Shown piece by piece: positions 37,550 to 47,112 of a DNA stretch of 64,000 nt. Positions within the stretch are counted from its first letter, which is position 1; each line of letters begins with the position of its first letter. Under the pieces are notes generated by a model. It was not told where the DNA came from and did no database searches. It saw only the letters and a list, made by a program, of their open reading frames with translations. The position numbers and the translations under genes were made by a program. This DNA comes from Daejeonella sp. (GTDB lineage: Bacteria > Bacteroidota > Bacteroidia > Sphingobacteriales > Sphingobacteriaceae). Location of the stretch: contig NZ_JAUXXZ010000076.1 of NCBI RefSeq assembly GCF_030684675.1, forward strand, positions 1 through 64,000, given 5' to 3'.

Positions 37550-38533
37550 ATGGAATACAGACGTTTAGGTAAATCCGGTTTAAAAGTAAGTGCCCTTTCA
37601 TTAGGAAGCTGGTTAACTTTTGGACAGCAGATAGAGGATAAGGTTGCTGAAGAATTAATGGACATCGCCTACGAAGGTGGCGTTAATTTCTTTGATAATG
37701 CTGAGGGTTATGCAGGAGGGAAGTCGGAAATTGTTATGGGGAACATTTTAAAGAAGAAAAAATGGGATCGTAGTTCCTACATTGTATCCAGTAAGATCTT
37801 TTTTGGTGCAGAGGAGAAGAAACCGAATATGATCGGACTTTCTAAAAAGCACTTGTTTGAGGGGACTCATAATGCCCTTAAGCGCTTGCAGCTTGATTAT
37901 GTGGATCTGATCTACTGTCACAGACCAGATAAGGAAACCCCGATAGAAGAAACGGTTTGGGCTATGCATCAATTGATCCAACAGGGAAAAGCATTGTATT
38001 GGGGAACATCCGAATGGAGTGCGCTTGAAATAATGCAGGCTCATTATTTTGCCGAAAAAAACCATTTGGTTCCACCGGTGATGGAACAACCTCAGTATAA
38101 CATGCTTTGGCGTGATAAAATGGAAATGGAATTTTTATTATTGTTCAGGGATTTTGGAATGGGAACCACAATCTGGAGCCCAATGGCATCCGGATTACTT
38201 TCTGGAAAATACAACAACGCCGATCCAAAAGATGCCCGTTTCAGCATGGATAACCTTGAATGGTTAAGAAACAGACTGCTGGTAGAATCAAACATATATA
38301 AAGTTAAATTATTGCAGGCAGTTGCCGAGAGACTGAATACCTCATTAGCTAAACTCGCTATTGCATGGTGTTTAAAAAATCCTCACGTCAGTACCGTCAT
38401 TTTAGGCGCTTCGAAGGCTGCACAGCTAAAAGAGAACCTTACTTCACTTGAAGTAGTGTCTTTGCTGACAAATGAAATTATGCAGGAAATTGATGAAATT
38501 ACAGGAACTAAACCACAGGTTATAATTCCTTGA
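37550..38533 (+). CDS. Aldo/keto reductase, voltage-gated-K+-channel beta-subunit-like
   Basis: The 327-residue NADPH-dependent reductase has the AKR barrel and catalytic residues: Asp/Tyr in NFFDNAEGYAGGKSE, Lys in YIVSSKIFF and His in IYCHRPD. NADPH-site motifs are LAIAWCLKNPHVSTVILGASK near the C-terminus. The start EYRRLGKSGLKVSALSLGSW is typical of the Kv-beta/YghZ branch. The substrate is probably a small aldehyde. It is divergent from smc and ends in a strong hairpin. Confidence 0.93.
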   Translation: MEYRRLGKSGLKVSALSLGSWLTFGQQIEDKVAEELMDIAYEGGVNFFDNAEGYAGGKSEIVMGNILKKKKWDRSSYIVSSKIFFGAEEKKPNMIGLSKKHLFEGTHNALKRLQLDYVDLIYCHRPDKETPIEETVWAMHQLIQQGKALYWGTSEWSALEIMQAHYFAEKNHLVPPVMEQPQYNMLWRDKMEMEFLLLFRDFGMGTTIWSPMASGLLSGKYNNADPKDARFSMDNLEWLRNRLLVESNIYKVKLLQAVAERLNTSLAKLAIAWCLKNPHVSTVILGASKAAQLKENLTSLEVVSLLTNEIMQEIDEITGTKPQVIIP

Positions 38534-38536
38534 GTT

Positions 38537-38587
38537 AAGGCTGACAGGGTTCAAAACCCTGTCAGCCTTTAAAACCCTGTCAGCCTT
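38537..38587. terminator. Terminator hairpin with duplicated right arm (repeat family copy 1)
   Basis: A 15-bp perfect stem AAGGCTGACAGGGTT / AACCCTGTCAGCCTT spans 38537-38569 with a CAA loop. The right arm then occurs again at 38571-38587, ending inside the stop codon of the convergent MBL gene. A closely similar hairpin lies at 47114-47146 (31 of 33 identical bases). It likely terminates transcription from both sides. Confidence 0.75.
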
Positions 38588-39431
38588 ATAATATATCAGT
38601 TAATTTAAAGGTATCCTTTACACGGATGCCTTTTTCTGTTTCCTGGAGGGTACAACATTCATTTATTGGGTCGTGTTCCAGATAGAGGATGTAATCGTTC
38701 TCAAGGGCCTCAGTGAGAAACTTCTTCTTCTCATTCAGGGTTTTGAGCGGAAACATATCATAAGACATTACATAAGGCATTGGAATATGTCCGATGGAAG
38801 GAAGCATATCAGCCATGTAAAGTATAGTCTTGCCCTTATAGCTGATCTGCGGCAGCATCATGGAATCGGTATGTCCGAAGGCAAAGCGTATTTTTATATG
38901 ATCGGTAAAGTCTACACCATCAGTGGTGTCAATAAACTTTAACTTGCCGCTTTCCTGAATTGGCAGAATGTTTTCTTTCAAAAAAGACGCTTTTTCCCGC
39001 TCATTGGGATGAACAGCCCATTCCCAGTGTACCTTATTGCTCCAAATATTAGCGTTCTTAAAAGCAGGCACAAGACTTCCATCTTCAAGTTTTTCTATCG
39101 AGCCACCACAGTGGTCGAAATGAAGGTGGGTTAGAAATACATCAGTGATATCATCCTTGGTAAAACCGTGATTTTCAAGAGATTTTTCAAGAGTATCATC
39201 ACCATGCAGGTAATAGTGCTTTAAAAAACGCTCATCCTGTTTTTGTCCTATTCCATTGTCAATCAGTATTTTACGATCTCCATCTACGATCAGAAGGCAG
39301 CGCATAGCCCAATTGCAAAGGTTGTTTTCGTCAGCCGGATTGGTTTTCTGCCAGATTGATTTAGGTACTACCCCGAACATAGCACCACCGTCCAGCTTAA
39401 AAAATCCTGCGTTTATGGTAAATAATTTCAT
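38586..39431 (-). CDS. MBL-fold metallo-hydrolase (YtnP/AiiA-like)
   Basis: The 281-residue metallo-beta-lactamase-fold enzyme has the HxHxDH motif in THLHFDHCGG (about residue 115), then His in FAFGHTDS, Asp in MADML and the last His in YLEHDP. Overall layout (GAMFGVVPKSIWQK start, FLKENILPI lid) resembles the YtnP/AHL-lactonase branch, but quorum quenching is not shown. There is no signal peptide, so it is cytoplasmic. The gene starts 1 bp after the SMR exporter gene ends, so the two are probably one transcript. Confidence 0.87.
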   Translation of the reverse strand: MKLFTINAGFFKLDGGAMFGVVPKSIWQKTNPADENNLCNWAMRCLLIVDGDRKILIDNGIGQKQDERFLKHYYLHGDDTLEKSLENHGFTKDDITDVFLTHLHFDHCGGSIEKLEDGSLVPAFKNANIWSNKVHWEWAVHPNEREKASFLKENILPIQESGKLKFIDTTDGVDFTDHIKIRFAFGHTDSMMLPQISYKGKTILYMADMLPSIGHIPMPYVMSYDMFPLKTLNEKKKFLTEALENDYILYLEHDPINECCTLQETEKGIRVKDTFKLTDIL

Positions 39432-39432
39432 T

Positions 39433-39762
39433 TCAGACTTTGCTTGAAAGTTTTAATCCAATGATTGAAGATATTAAAAGAAACAGGAAAAACATCCGCC
39501 AGAAGTCGGTTGGGTCTTTAAACAGAATTATTCCCGCAATAACCGATCCCGCAGCTCCAATTCCGGCCCAAACAGCGTAGGAGGTACCCATTGGTAAGGT
39601 TTTGGATGCTAGGAATAAAAGATACATACTGATAGATACACTGATCAGAAAGCCCGTTATCCATAAAACAAACTCAATACCTGTAGCTTCCTTTGCTTTA
39701 GCCAGACAGCTTGTGAAGGCTACTTCAAATAAGCCACCGATGATGAGATAAATCCAGGCCAT
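39433..39762 (-). CDS. Small multidrug resistance (SMR) family exporter, SugE/Gdx-like
   Basis: The 109-residue protein has four transmembrane helices and the essential Glu in the first one (GGLFEVAF, residue 13). YAVWAGIGAAGSVIAGIILF in helix 3 is the SMR signature. SMR proteins work as antiparallel dimers; SugE/Gdx members export guanidinium, others quaternary ammonium compounds. No guanidine riboswitch is seen upstream. It is followed 1 bp later by the MBL hydrolase gene. Confidence 0.88.
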   Translation of the reverse strand: MAWIYLIIGGLFEVAFTSCLAKAKEATGIEFVLWITGFLISVSISMYLLFLASKTLPMGTSYAVWAGIGAAGSVIAGIILFKDPTDFWRMFFLFLLISSIIGLKLSSKV

Positions 39763-39778
39763 AGAATTTAGTTGAGAG

Positions 39779-39841
39779 TTGAGAATGGAGAGTTGAGAAT
39801 GGAGAACCTGTAATTTTCAACTCTCAACTCTCCATTCTCAA
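39779..39841 (-). terminator. 20-bp inverted repeat after lpdA, built of GAGTTGAGAATG words
   Basis: TTGAGAATGGAGAGTTGAGA (39779-39798) has its exact reverse complement at 39822-39841. The left arm continues a direct repeat from 39771. The right arm ends 4 nt from the lpdA stop codon, so it is the likely terminator of lpdA. Confidence 0.65.
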
Positions 39842-39844
39842 TTA

Positions 39845-41233
39845 TTAAAGGTGTATTACTTCACCGTATGCATCAGCAGCAGCTTCCATGATCGCTTCAC
39901 TCATCGTAGGGTGAGGATGTACAGTTTTTACAATATCCATACCGGTGGTCTCCAGTTTTCTTGCTACTACAACCTCAGCAATCATTTCAGTTACATTGGC
40001 ACCGATCATATGAGCACCCAGGAACTCTCCGTATTTGGCATCGAATATTACTTTTACGAAGCCGTCTTTAGCACCGGCAGCACTTGCCTTTCCTGAAGCA
40101 GAAAATGGAAATTTGCCGACTTTAATCTCATATCCGGCTTCTTTTGCAGCCTTTTCTGTATAACCAACTGATGCAATCTCAGGAGAGCAGTATGTACATC
40201 CAGGTATATTATTATAATTTAAAGGTTCAGGGTGATGACCTGCAATCTTTTCGACACAAATAATGCCTTCAGCAGATGCAACATGTGCCAGAGCCTGTCC
40301 CTTTACAATATCACCGATCGCATAAACACCATCGACATTGGTTTTGTAAAAATCATCAACCTGAACACGTCCTTTGTCTATTGTGATACCAAGTTCTTCA
40401 AGTCCGATATTTTCAATATTAGGACTTACCCCAATCGCAGAAAGCACAATATCACACTCAATCGTCTCAGTACCAACAACTGTCTTTACCAGCACTTTGC
40501 ATCCGCTGCCCGAAGTGTCTACCGATTCAACATTTGTACCGGTCATAACGTTGATACCTGCTTTTTTAAAGCTTCTCAGTAATTGTTTTGATATATCCTC
40601 GTCCTCTACAGGAACTATATTGTCGAGATATTCAACAATCGTAACTTTAGTTCCTATCGCATTGTAGAAATATGCAAATTCAACTCCTATTGCTCCTGAA
40701 CCAATAATAACCATAGATTTAGGTTGTTGTGGTAAAACCATTGCCTGACGGTATCCAATCACTTTTTTCCCATCCTGTTTTAGGTTTGGCAATTCCCTTG
40801 ATCTTCCTCCGGTTGCAAGAATTATATGTTTAGCTGTGAACTCTTTATCTGTTCCATCCGGACCCTTAACCTCAACTTTTCCGCCTTTTTTTATCTTTCC
40901 GGTTCCTGTAATCACATCGATCTTATTCTTCTTCATCAGGAACTGAACTCCTTTACTCATTCCGTCAGCAACACCACGGCTTCGCTTAATTATGGCACCA
41001 TAATCAGCTGCAGCATCCTTAACACTTATTCCATAATCTGCAGCATGGTTTATGTATTCAAAAACATTAGCACTTTTCAGCAGGGCTTTTGTCGGAATAC
41101 AACCCCAATTTAAACAAATTCCTCCCAGAGATTCCCGTTCTACAACGGCAACTTTTAAGCCTAATTGAGATGCACGAATAGCTGCCACGTAACCGCCTGG
41201 TCCGCTTCCTATAACTATGATGTCGTAGTTCAT
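39845..41233 (-). CDS. lpdA: Dihydrolipoyl dehydrogenase (E3)
   Basis: The 462-residue flavoprotein reoxidises lipoamide in the 2-oxoacid dehydrogenase and glycine-cleavage complexes. FAD site IVIGSGPGGYVAAIRASQLG, redox disulfide GGICLNWGCIPTK, NAD site MVIIGSGAIGVEFAYF and the C-terminal catalytic His/Glu in VHPHPTMSEAIMEA are all present. No E1/E2 genes are near. A -7 box TAGATTTG is present upstream at 41267-41274. Confidence 0.96.
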   Translation of the reverse strand: MNYDIIVIGSGPGGYVAAIRASQLGLKVAVVERESLGGICLNWGCIPTKALLKSANVFEYINHAADYGISVKDAAADYGAIIKRSRGVADGMSKGVQFLMKKNKIDVITGTGKIKKGGKVEVKGPDGTDKEFTAKHIILATGGRSRELPNLKQDGKKVIGYRQAMVLPQQPKSMVIIGSGAIGVEFAYFYNAIGTKVTIVEYLDNIVPVEDEDISKQLLRSFKKAGINVMTGTNVESVDTSGSGCKVLVKTVVGTETIECDIVLSAIGVSPNIENIGLEELGITIDKGRVQVDDFYKTNVDGVYAIGDIVKGQALAHVASAEGIICVEKIAGHHPEPLNYNNIPGCTYCSPEIASVGYTEKAAKEAGYEIKVGKFPFSASGKASAAGAKDGFVKVIFDAKYGEFLGAHMIGANVTEMIAEVVVARKLETTGMDIVKTVHPHPTMSEAIMEAAADAYGEVIHL

Positions 41234-41266
41234 ATTTTATATAAATAATACAATAGAGATTCTGCG

Positions 41267-41274
41267 CAAATCTA
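41267..41274 (-). promoter_or_regulatory. Candidate -7 box of lpdA
   Basis: Minus-strand TAGATTTG, exact TAnnTTTG, followed by GCGC; 33 nt before the lpdA ATG. The -33 box is unclear. Confidence 0.4.
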
Positions 41275-41422
41275 ACAAAATACTTATCGGGTTGAAAATA
41301 TTTGATCGGACTATCAGCACAGATTCAATTCAAGAATGTTGAAAAGTGTAAATTGTCGAAAAAATTCCTGAAAATTAACATTAAGTTAATACTGGAACTG
41401 CCTAATATTCAGAATGGGTACA

Positions 41423-41430
41423 TATCTTTG
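41423..41430 (+). promoter_or_regulatory. Candidate -7 box of the TonB-dependent receptor gene
   Basis: TATCTTTG matches TAnnTTTG exactly, 48 nt before the ATG, giving a leader of about 42 nt. No clear -33 TTTG. Confidence 0.45.
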
Positions 41431-41478
41431 TGCAGATTATAACAAACCAATTAATCAGTCTCACTTAAAGTACAATTT

Positions 41479-44400
41479 ATGAAGAAGTTTTTACTCTCAA
41501 CAGTTGTTGTTTTACTTATTGCATTTAATCTGAATGCACAGGTTACAACCAGTAGTTTGTCGGGTACTATCCGCGATTCTAAGGAATCGCTTATTGGTGC
41601 TACGATAAAGGCCACACATCAGCCAACAGGTACCGTTTACGGTTCCTCTTCAGGCGTCGACGGAAGGTTCAATATTCCTAACATGCGTGTAGGAGGTCCA
41701 TATCTTATCGTGGTATCCTATGTAGGTTACCAATCAGAGTCGTTCAGTGAAGTCATACTAAAACTGGGTGAGCCCTTTGTTTTAAATGTTTTATTGACTG
41801 CATCCGGTAGAGAGCTGCAGGAAGTTGTGATTACAGCTCAGGATCCAAATTCAGTATTGAATGCAAACCGTACAGGCTCAACAACCAACCTTGGCCGTGC
41901 TCAGATTCAAAGTGTTCCAACCATAACCAGAAGTGTAAATGATCTGACAAAATTTACTCCTCAGGCAAACGGAGCTTCTATTGGTGGTGGAAATTATCGT
42001 CAGAACAACTTCACAGTAGATGGTTCTGATTTTAACAACCAATTCGGAATTGGTAGTAATTTACCAGCAGGTGGTTCACCAATCTCTATCGATGCGATTG
42101 AAGAAGTTTCAGTGAATGTAACACCATATGACGTTAGAATGTCTGGCTTTGTAGGTAGTGCAATTAATGCAGTAACCCGCTCAGGAAGAAATACGTTTTT
42201 TGGAAATGCATTTTTTGGATTTAGAAATGAAAGCAATCAGGGTAATAAAGTTGGTGGAAATAACATTATTTTACAACCTCTTGATGAAACTCAGTTTGCC
42301 TTTAGTTTAGGTGGACCAATCATTAAAGATAAACTCTTTTTCTTTGCAAATATCGATCGGACTGCGCAGGTAAGACCTGGTCAGAGTAGAGTAGCTGCTT
42401 CACCATCAGCACCTTTTGGTTCAAATCCAAACATTGCTCGTCCAACGACTACTGAGCTGGACAATATTCGCAGTTATTTGATGAGAACCTACAATTATGA
42501 TCCGGGAATCTATCAGGGATATGCAAATGAAAGCTATAATAATAAAATCTTAGCCAGATTGGACTGGAATATTAACAAAGATCACCGTTTCAATATCCGC
42601 TATAATCAGGTTGAAAGTGCAACACCTTCTTTTATTAGTACTTCAACAGGAGGAACCGGATATAATTTCCCGAACAATGGCGGTAGGAATAATCCTGGTC
42701 ACCTACATTTCAGCAATTCAAATTATACTCAGGAAGCTAACCAGTACTCATTGGCTGCTGAATTGAACTCTTCATTAGGTTCGAAACTTTCAAATACACT
42801 AAGAGGAAGTTTTACACACCAGAATGATCCAAGAGGCTCAGAAAGCGATGTTTTTCCACTGGTTGATATCATGAAAGATGGTACGGCTTTTACAACTTTT
42901 GGATATGAGCCTTTTACCTATGGAAACTTAAGAGACGTGCAAACCTATAGTTTCACAGATAACCTAACCATGAGTTTAGGAAATCATGAACTAACACTTG
43001 GTTTACAAATGGACTTCAGTACCACCAAAAATGGTTTCCAACGTTTTGGAACTGGAGCTTACCGTTTCAATTCCTGGGATGATTTTGTGAATGGTGTGAA
43101 ACCAAATGATTATGCGATCACTTATTCCCTATCACCGGGATATGCACAGGCTTTCCCAACCTTTAAATTCCAGCAGTATTCAGCCTATTTCCAGGATAAT
43201 TTCCGTGTAGGGGAGAAACTGAATATTACTGCAGGTTTACGCTTTGAATTACCTACATACCCGGACGTACCTGAAATTAAAACTCATCCTTTAATCGCAC
43301 CTTTAACTTTTTCTGAAGGCAGAAAACTGGACACCGGGGTGTTACCTAAAGAAAGAATCATGATATCTCCCAGAATTGGATTCAACTATGATATTAAAGG
43401 TGATCGTTCTTTACAGTTAAGAGGTGGTACAGGTATTTTCACCACTAAAGTGCCATTTGTTTGGATTGTTGCACAATCTGGTGATGCCGGTTTGATTCAG
43501 TTCACTCAAAATTTTAACGGTACTGCAAATACTCCCGGACCATTTAGTCAGGATATCCGGAAATACCTTCCTGCAACACCTCCAACGGCTGGAACTTCTA
43601 TTCCAGCAACTATCAGTGCCATTGACCCTGATTTCAAATTTCCACAAACATGGAAAAGTAGTTTAGCTTTAGATGCGAAATTGCCATGGGGAATTGTAGG
43701 TACTTTAGAAGGTATTTACAACAAAGACCTTAACATCGCTAAAGGGTTTAATGTAAATCTTGTTGATCCGGCTGCATTAAACGTTTCAGGATATCCTGAT
43801 AATCGCCCAATGTACCCAGCTGCAAACGTAAGTAAGTTTATCAATAAATTAACTCCAACCGGACAGGCAAGTGTAACCGGAACAGGCGCATTAAACCCCG
43901 TAGTTTTAGATAACGTTCAGGATGGCCATTCATGGTTCCTTACGGCATCTTTAAATAAATCGTTCAGCAGAGGCTTATCAGCTCAGGTTTCATATACCAG
44001 AAGTGAGCAGAAAGTTCTTTTTGATGGAAATGGTGATCAATTGTTTAATACCTGGTCATTAACACAGACTTCTAATACAGGAAATAATCCAGGTTTGAGT
44101 TATTCAAATTTTAATATTCCTCATCGTGTTATTGCAGGTCTGTCATACCGCAAAGAGTATATCAAAAACCTTGCAACTTCAGTATCGATGTTCTTAGAGG
44201 CTTCACATCAGGGTAGGTTCTCATATACCTATTCTACTGACTTTAACCGTGATGGCCAGACTAATGACCTGATTTATATACCAAGAGATCCTAGTGAAAT
44301 TACTTTCGCAGCACGTCCTGCTTCATCAGCTACAAGTAACGTAGCTTATACCGCACAGCAGCAAAGTGATTTGTTCTTCGCTTATATCGAGCAGGATGAT

Positions 44401-44775
44401 TACCTGAAGAAAAATAAGGGAAAATATGCTGAGCGTAACGGTGGAAAGCAGCCATGGAGAAATCAGGTAGATATCAGATTAACTCAGGAGATTTTCAAGA
44501 ACTTCGGTAAGAGCAGAAACAATTTCCAGTTCACTATGGACATTATTAACTTCGGAAATATGTTAAACAGTAGTTGGGGTAATGTAGATTTTGTTAAATC
44601 TGCTGGTATACTAGTACCTCAGAACGTAGCAGCTCTAACTCCAGGTAGTACCATTAGGCCTACATTCTGGTTAAATACCTTTGATAACAAGCCTGTGGAT
44701 TCAACCTTTGGAACAACTCAGACTTTTGCTTCAACCTATTATATGCAATTTGGATTCCGTTACAATTTCCAGTAA
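41479..44775 (+). CDS. Oar-like TonB-dependent receptor with carboxypeptidase-regulatory N-terminal domain
   Basis: The 1098-residue outer-membrane protein has a signal peptide (ending FNLNAQ), a carboxypeptidase-regulatory-like domain (about 25-105; GTIRDSKESLIGATI) and a plug (about 115-235; RSVNDLTKFTPQANG, DGSDFNNQFGIGSNL). A large beta-barrel follows and ends in FGFRYNFQ with the aromatic C-terminal residue region. This layout matches Oar-type receptors. The substrate is unknown and no SusD partner gene follows, so it is not a Sus pair. Monocistronic with its own promoter candidate and terminator. Confidence 0.92.
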   Translation: MKKFLLSTVVVLLIAFNLNAQVTTSSLSGTIRDSKESLIGATIKATHQPTGTVYGSSSGVDGRFNIPNMRVGGPYLIVVSYVGYQSESFSEVILKLGEPFVLNVLLTASGRELQEVVITAQDPNSVLNANRTGSTTNLGRAQIQSVPTITRSVNDLTKFTPQANGASIGGGNYRQNNFTVDGSDFNNQFGIGSNLPAGGSPISIDAIEEVSVNVTPYDVRMSGFVGSAINAVTRSGRNTFFGNAFFGFRNESNQGNKVGGNNIILQPLDETQFAFSLGGPIIKDKLFFFANIDRTAQVRPGQSRVAASPSAPFGSNPNIARPTTTELDNIRSYLMRTYNYDPGIYQGYANESYNNKILARLDWNINKDHRFNIRYNQVESATPSFISTSTGGTGYNFPNNGGRNNPGHLHFSNSNYTQEANQYSLAAELNSSLGSKLSNTLRGSFTHQNDPRGSESDVFPLVDIMKDGTAFTTFGYEPFTYGNLRDVQTYSFTDNLTMSLGNHELTLGLQMDFSTTKNGFQRFGTGAYRFNSWDDFVNGVKPNDYAITYSLSPGYAQAFPTFKFQQYSAYFQDNFRVGEKLNITAGLRFELPTYPDVPEIKTHPLIAPLTFSEGRKLDTGVLPKERIMISPRIGFNYDIKGDRSLQLRGGTGIFTTKVPFVWIVAQSGDAGLIQFTQNFNGTANTPGPFSQDIRKYLPATPPTAGTSIPATISAIDPDFKFPQTWKSSLALDAKLPWGIVGTLEGIYNKDLNIAKGFNVNLVDPAALNVSGYPDNRPMYPAANVSKFINKLTPTGQASVTGTGALNPVVLDNVQDGHSWFLTASLNKSFSRGLSAQVSYTRSEQKVLFDGNGDQLFNTWSLTQTSNTGNNPGLSYSNFNIPHRVIAGLSYRKEYIKNLATSVSMFLEASHQGRFSYTYSTDFNRDGQTNDLIYIPRDPSEITFAARPASSATSNVAYTAQQQSDLFFAYIEQDDYLKKNKGKYAERNGGKQPWRNQVDIRLTQEIFKNFGKSRNNFQFTMDIINFGNMLNSSWGNVDFVKSAGILVPQNVAALTPGSTIRPTFWLNTFDNKPVDSTFGTTQTFASTYYMQFGFRYNFQ

Positions 44776-44789
44776 CAGATATAAATTAA

Positions 44790-44824
44790 AAAAAGCTTCG
44801 GATAATATCCGGAGCTTTTTTTTT
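44790..44824 (+). terminator. Rho-independent terminator of the TonB receptor gene
   Basis: AAAAAGCTTCGGAT (44790-44803) pairs with ATCCGGAGCTTTTT (44807-44820) with one G-T pair and an AAT loop, followed by a T run. Confidence 0.85.
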
Positions 44825-44867
44825 GAATAAAAAAAAGGAACAATCAGGTTTTCAGTCATTTTGGCTG

Positions 44868-44875
44868 TATATTTG
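44868..44875 (+). promoter_or_regulatory. Candidate -7 box of the S46 peptidase gene
   Basis: TATATTTG is an exact consensus match 28 nt before the chosen ATG 44904. It lies inside the longer open frame, which supports the downstream start. Confidence 0.5.
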
Positions 44876-44903
44876 CCTTAACCAATTAATTAAAATTCAA
44901 TTT

Positions 44904-47108
44904 ATGAAAAAAGTGAATTATGCCGTAGCACTGCTGCTGGCATTTGTGATGGGTTTTGGAAATCTTGTTAAAGCCGACGAAGGAATGTGGCTGCCTATGC
45001 TTATCGGCAAGAACTACGATCAAATGAAAAAGCAGGGATTCAAATTGACCCCTGAAGATTTGTACAGTGTGAATAAGGCGAGTATTAAAGATGCGATTGT
45101 ATCATTTGGAGGTTTCTGTACCGGTGAAATTGTATCAAAAAATGGCTTGATTTTAACAAATCATCATTGTGGATATGATGCCGTTGCCTCCAATTCAACG
45201 GTAGAAAATAATATTCTGGATAATGGATTTTATGCAAAGGCTTTCCAGGAAGAGAAACCTATTCAGGGGCTTTTTGTACGTTTCCTTGTACGCATGGAAG
45301 ATGTTACACCAAAAATAATGACTGCTTTAAATGGAGTTGAGGAAAAGGATAAAGCTGCAAAAATTGCAGAGATCAGTAAAACTATCAGTGCTGATGCCAC
45401 TGCAGGTAGCACATGGGAGGCAGATGTTAGAGATGTTTATAAAGCCAATCAGTATCTGCTTTTTATTTATGAACGATTTAATGATATCCGTTTAGTAGGG
45501 ACTCCACCTCAGTCAATTGGTAAATTCGGTGGAGATACCGATAACTGGGAATGGCCGCGCCAAACCGGCGATTTTTCTGTGTTTCGTGTTTATGCAGATC
45601 AGAATAATAAATCTGCAACTTATTCTGCAAATAATAAGCCATATACCCCAAAAAAATCACTTCCTATTTCTATCAAAGGGGTAAATAATGGTGATTTTTC
45701 AATGGTTTATGGCTTTCCTGGACGTACAGATCGTTACCTTACCTCTTATGGGGTTCAAATGGCTGTTGAAAAAACAAACCCAACAATTGTTAAACTGCGG
45801 GATATTCGCTTAAAAGCATGGAAAGAAGAGATGGATAAAAGTGATAACACACGGCTTGCCCTTTCATCAATCTATGCTAATATTGCAAATTACTGGAAGT
45901 ATTTTATTGGTCAGACAGAGCAATTAAAGAGATTAAAAATATTTGAAGAAAAGCAAAAGCAGGAAAATGATTTCACCCAATGGGCAGCATCATCACCTGA
46001 AAATGCAAATTTAATGGCTCAATATAAAAATGCCTATTCTGCATTTGAGCCTTATGCAGTTCATTTTACATATCTCAATGAAGGCCTTCTTGCTTCGCCA
46101 TGGGTCAGAAATGTATCCCAGCTTGGAAATACAATCAAGTCTATGAATGCCCGTAAAGATGATGCAGCATATATTTCACAGCTAAATCAGAATTTAAATG
46201 CTATGGTCAATACTTATCAGAAGACTTATAATGAGACTGCTGATAAGAAGATTTTTGCCCAGGTATTAAGTTCCTTTTATAACGATGTTCCCAAATCACA
46301 GCATCCTAAGTTCATTACGCTAATTGTCGAAGATTTTTGGAAAGGTTCAGCAGAGGCTACCTTCCAGAACTATGCTGACAATTTATGGAAAAACAGTAAA
46401 CTGATTGAGCCTGAAAGCCTGAAGAAATTTTTAAGTAATCCATCAATGGAAGAACTTCAAAATGATCCGGCTTATAAGTATGCCCTTAATTTAGTTCCTC
46501 AGGACTATGTGAAGAATAACTTTGGTACAGTATACAGTCAGTTTCAGGCAGAGAAAAATCGACTGGATAATCTGTACCTGAAGGCTTTATTGGCAAAAAA
46601 TAAAGGTGCTTTAATCTATCCTGATGCTAACTCTACAATGCGTATCAGCTACGGACAGATTCAAAACTATAGTCCGAAAGATGGAATTACTTATAACATC
46701 ACCACCACCATTGATGGGATGATGGCTAAATATCAGCCTGGTGATGATGAATTTGATCTTCCTCAATCTTTAATTGATGCTTATGCCAAACGTGATTTCA
46801 GGCAATATGCAGAGAATGGAACGCTTAATGTTGGTTTCATCAGCAATAACGATATTACTGGGGGTAATTCCGGATCTCCGGTACTGAATGGGAGCGGAGA
46901 GCTGATTGGTATTGCCTTTGATGGTAACTGGGAAGCGATGAGCGGAGATATTGCCTTTGATAAGCAGTATAAGCGTACAATTTCTGTAGATATTCGCTTT
47001 GTTCTTTGGTGTATTGATGTTCTGGGAGGAGCAAAGAACCTCATCAATGAAATGGATATCCGTACTAACAAACTACCTGTTCCGAAAGAAAAACTGATCT
47101 TAAAGTAA
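44904..47108 (+). CDS. S46-family dipeptidyl-peptidase, DPP7 type
   Basis: The 734-residue exported serine peptidase releases dipeptides from peptide N-termini in the periplasm. I chose ATG 44904 (MKKVNYAVALLLAFVMGF), which gives a signal peptide; a longer frame from 44823 runs through a promoter box. The chymotrypsin-like triad is His in ILTNHHCGYDAV, Asp in GGDTDNWEWPR and Ser in GGNSGSPV. The S1-pocket residue 18 positions after the Ser is Gly (AFDGNWE), as in DPP7, which prefers hydrophobic P1 residues; DPP11 has Arg there. With the TonB receptor upstream it may serve peptide nutrition. Confidence 0.93.
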   Translation: MKKVNYAVALLLAFVMGFGNLVKADEGMWLPMLIGKNYDQMKKQGFKLTPEDLYSVNKASIKDAIVSFGGFCTGEIVSKNGLILTNHHCGYDAVASNSTVENNILDNGFYAKAFQEEKPIQGLFVRFLVRMEDVTPKIMTALNGVEEKDKAAKIAEISKTISADATAGSTWEADVRDVYKANQYLLFIYERFNDIRLVGTPPQSIGKFGGDTDNWEWPRQTGDFSVFRVYADQNNKSATYSANNKPYTPKKSLPISIKGVNNGDFSMVYGFPGRTDRYLTSYGVQMAVEKTNPTIVKLRDIRLKAWKEEMDKSDNTRLALSSIYANIANYWKYFIGQTEQLKRLKIFEEKQKQENDFTQWAASSPENANLMAQYKNAYSAFEPYAVHFTYLNEGLLASPWVRNVSQLGNTIKSMNARKDDAAYISQLNQNLNAMVNTYQKTYNETADKKIFAQVLSSFYNDVPKSQHPKFITLIVEDFWKGSAEATFQNYADNLWKNSKLIEPESLKKFLSNPSMEELQNDPAYKYALNLVPQDYVKNNFGTVYSQFQAEKNRLDNLYLKALLAKNKGALIYPDANSTMRISYGQIQNYSPKDGITYNITTTIDGMMAKYQPGDDEFDLPQSLIDAYAKRDFRQYAENGTLNVGFISNNDITGGNSGSPVLNGSGELIGIAFDGNWEAMSGDIAFDKQYKRTISVDIRFVLWCIDVLGGAKNLINEMDIRTNKLPVPKEKLILK

Positions 47109-47112
47109 TAAA

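Noticed and set aside
39433-39762. Guanidine riboswitch upstream of the SMR exporter
   Set aside because: The 82 bp to lpdA hold only the repeat-built hairpin; no guanidine-riboswitch motif was seen.
44823-44903. Extended N-terminus of the S46 peptidase
   Set aside because: It would precede the signal peptide and starts in the T tract of the preceding terminator, with a -7 box inside.
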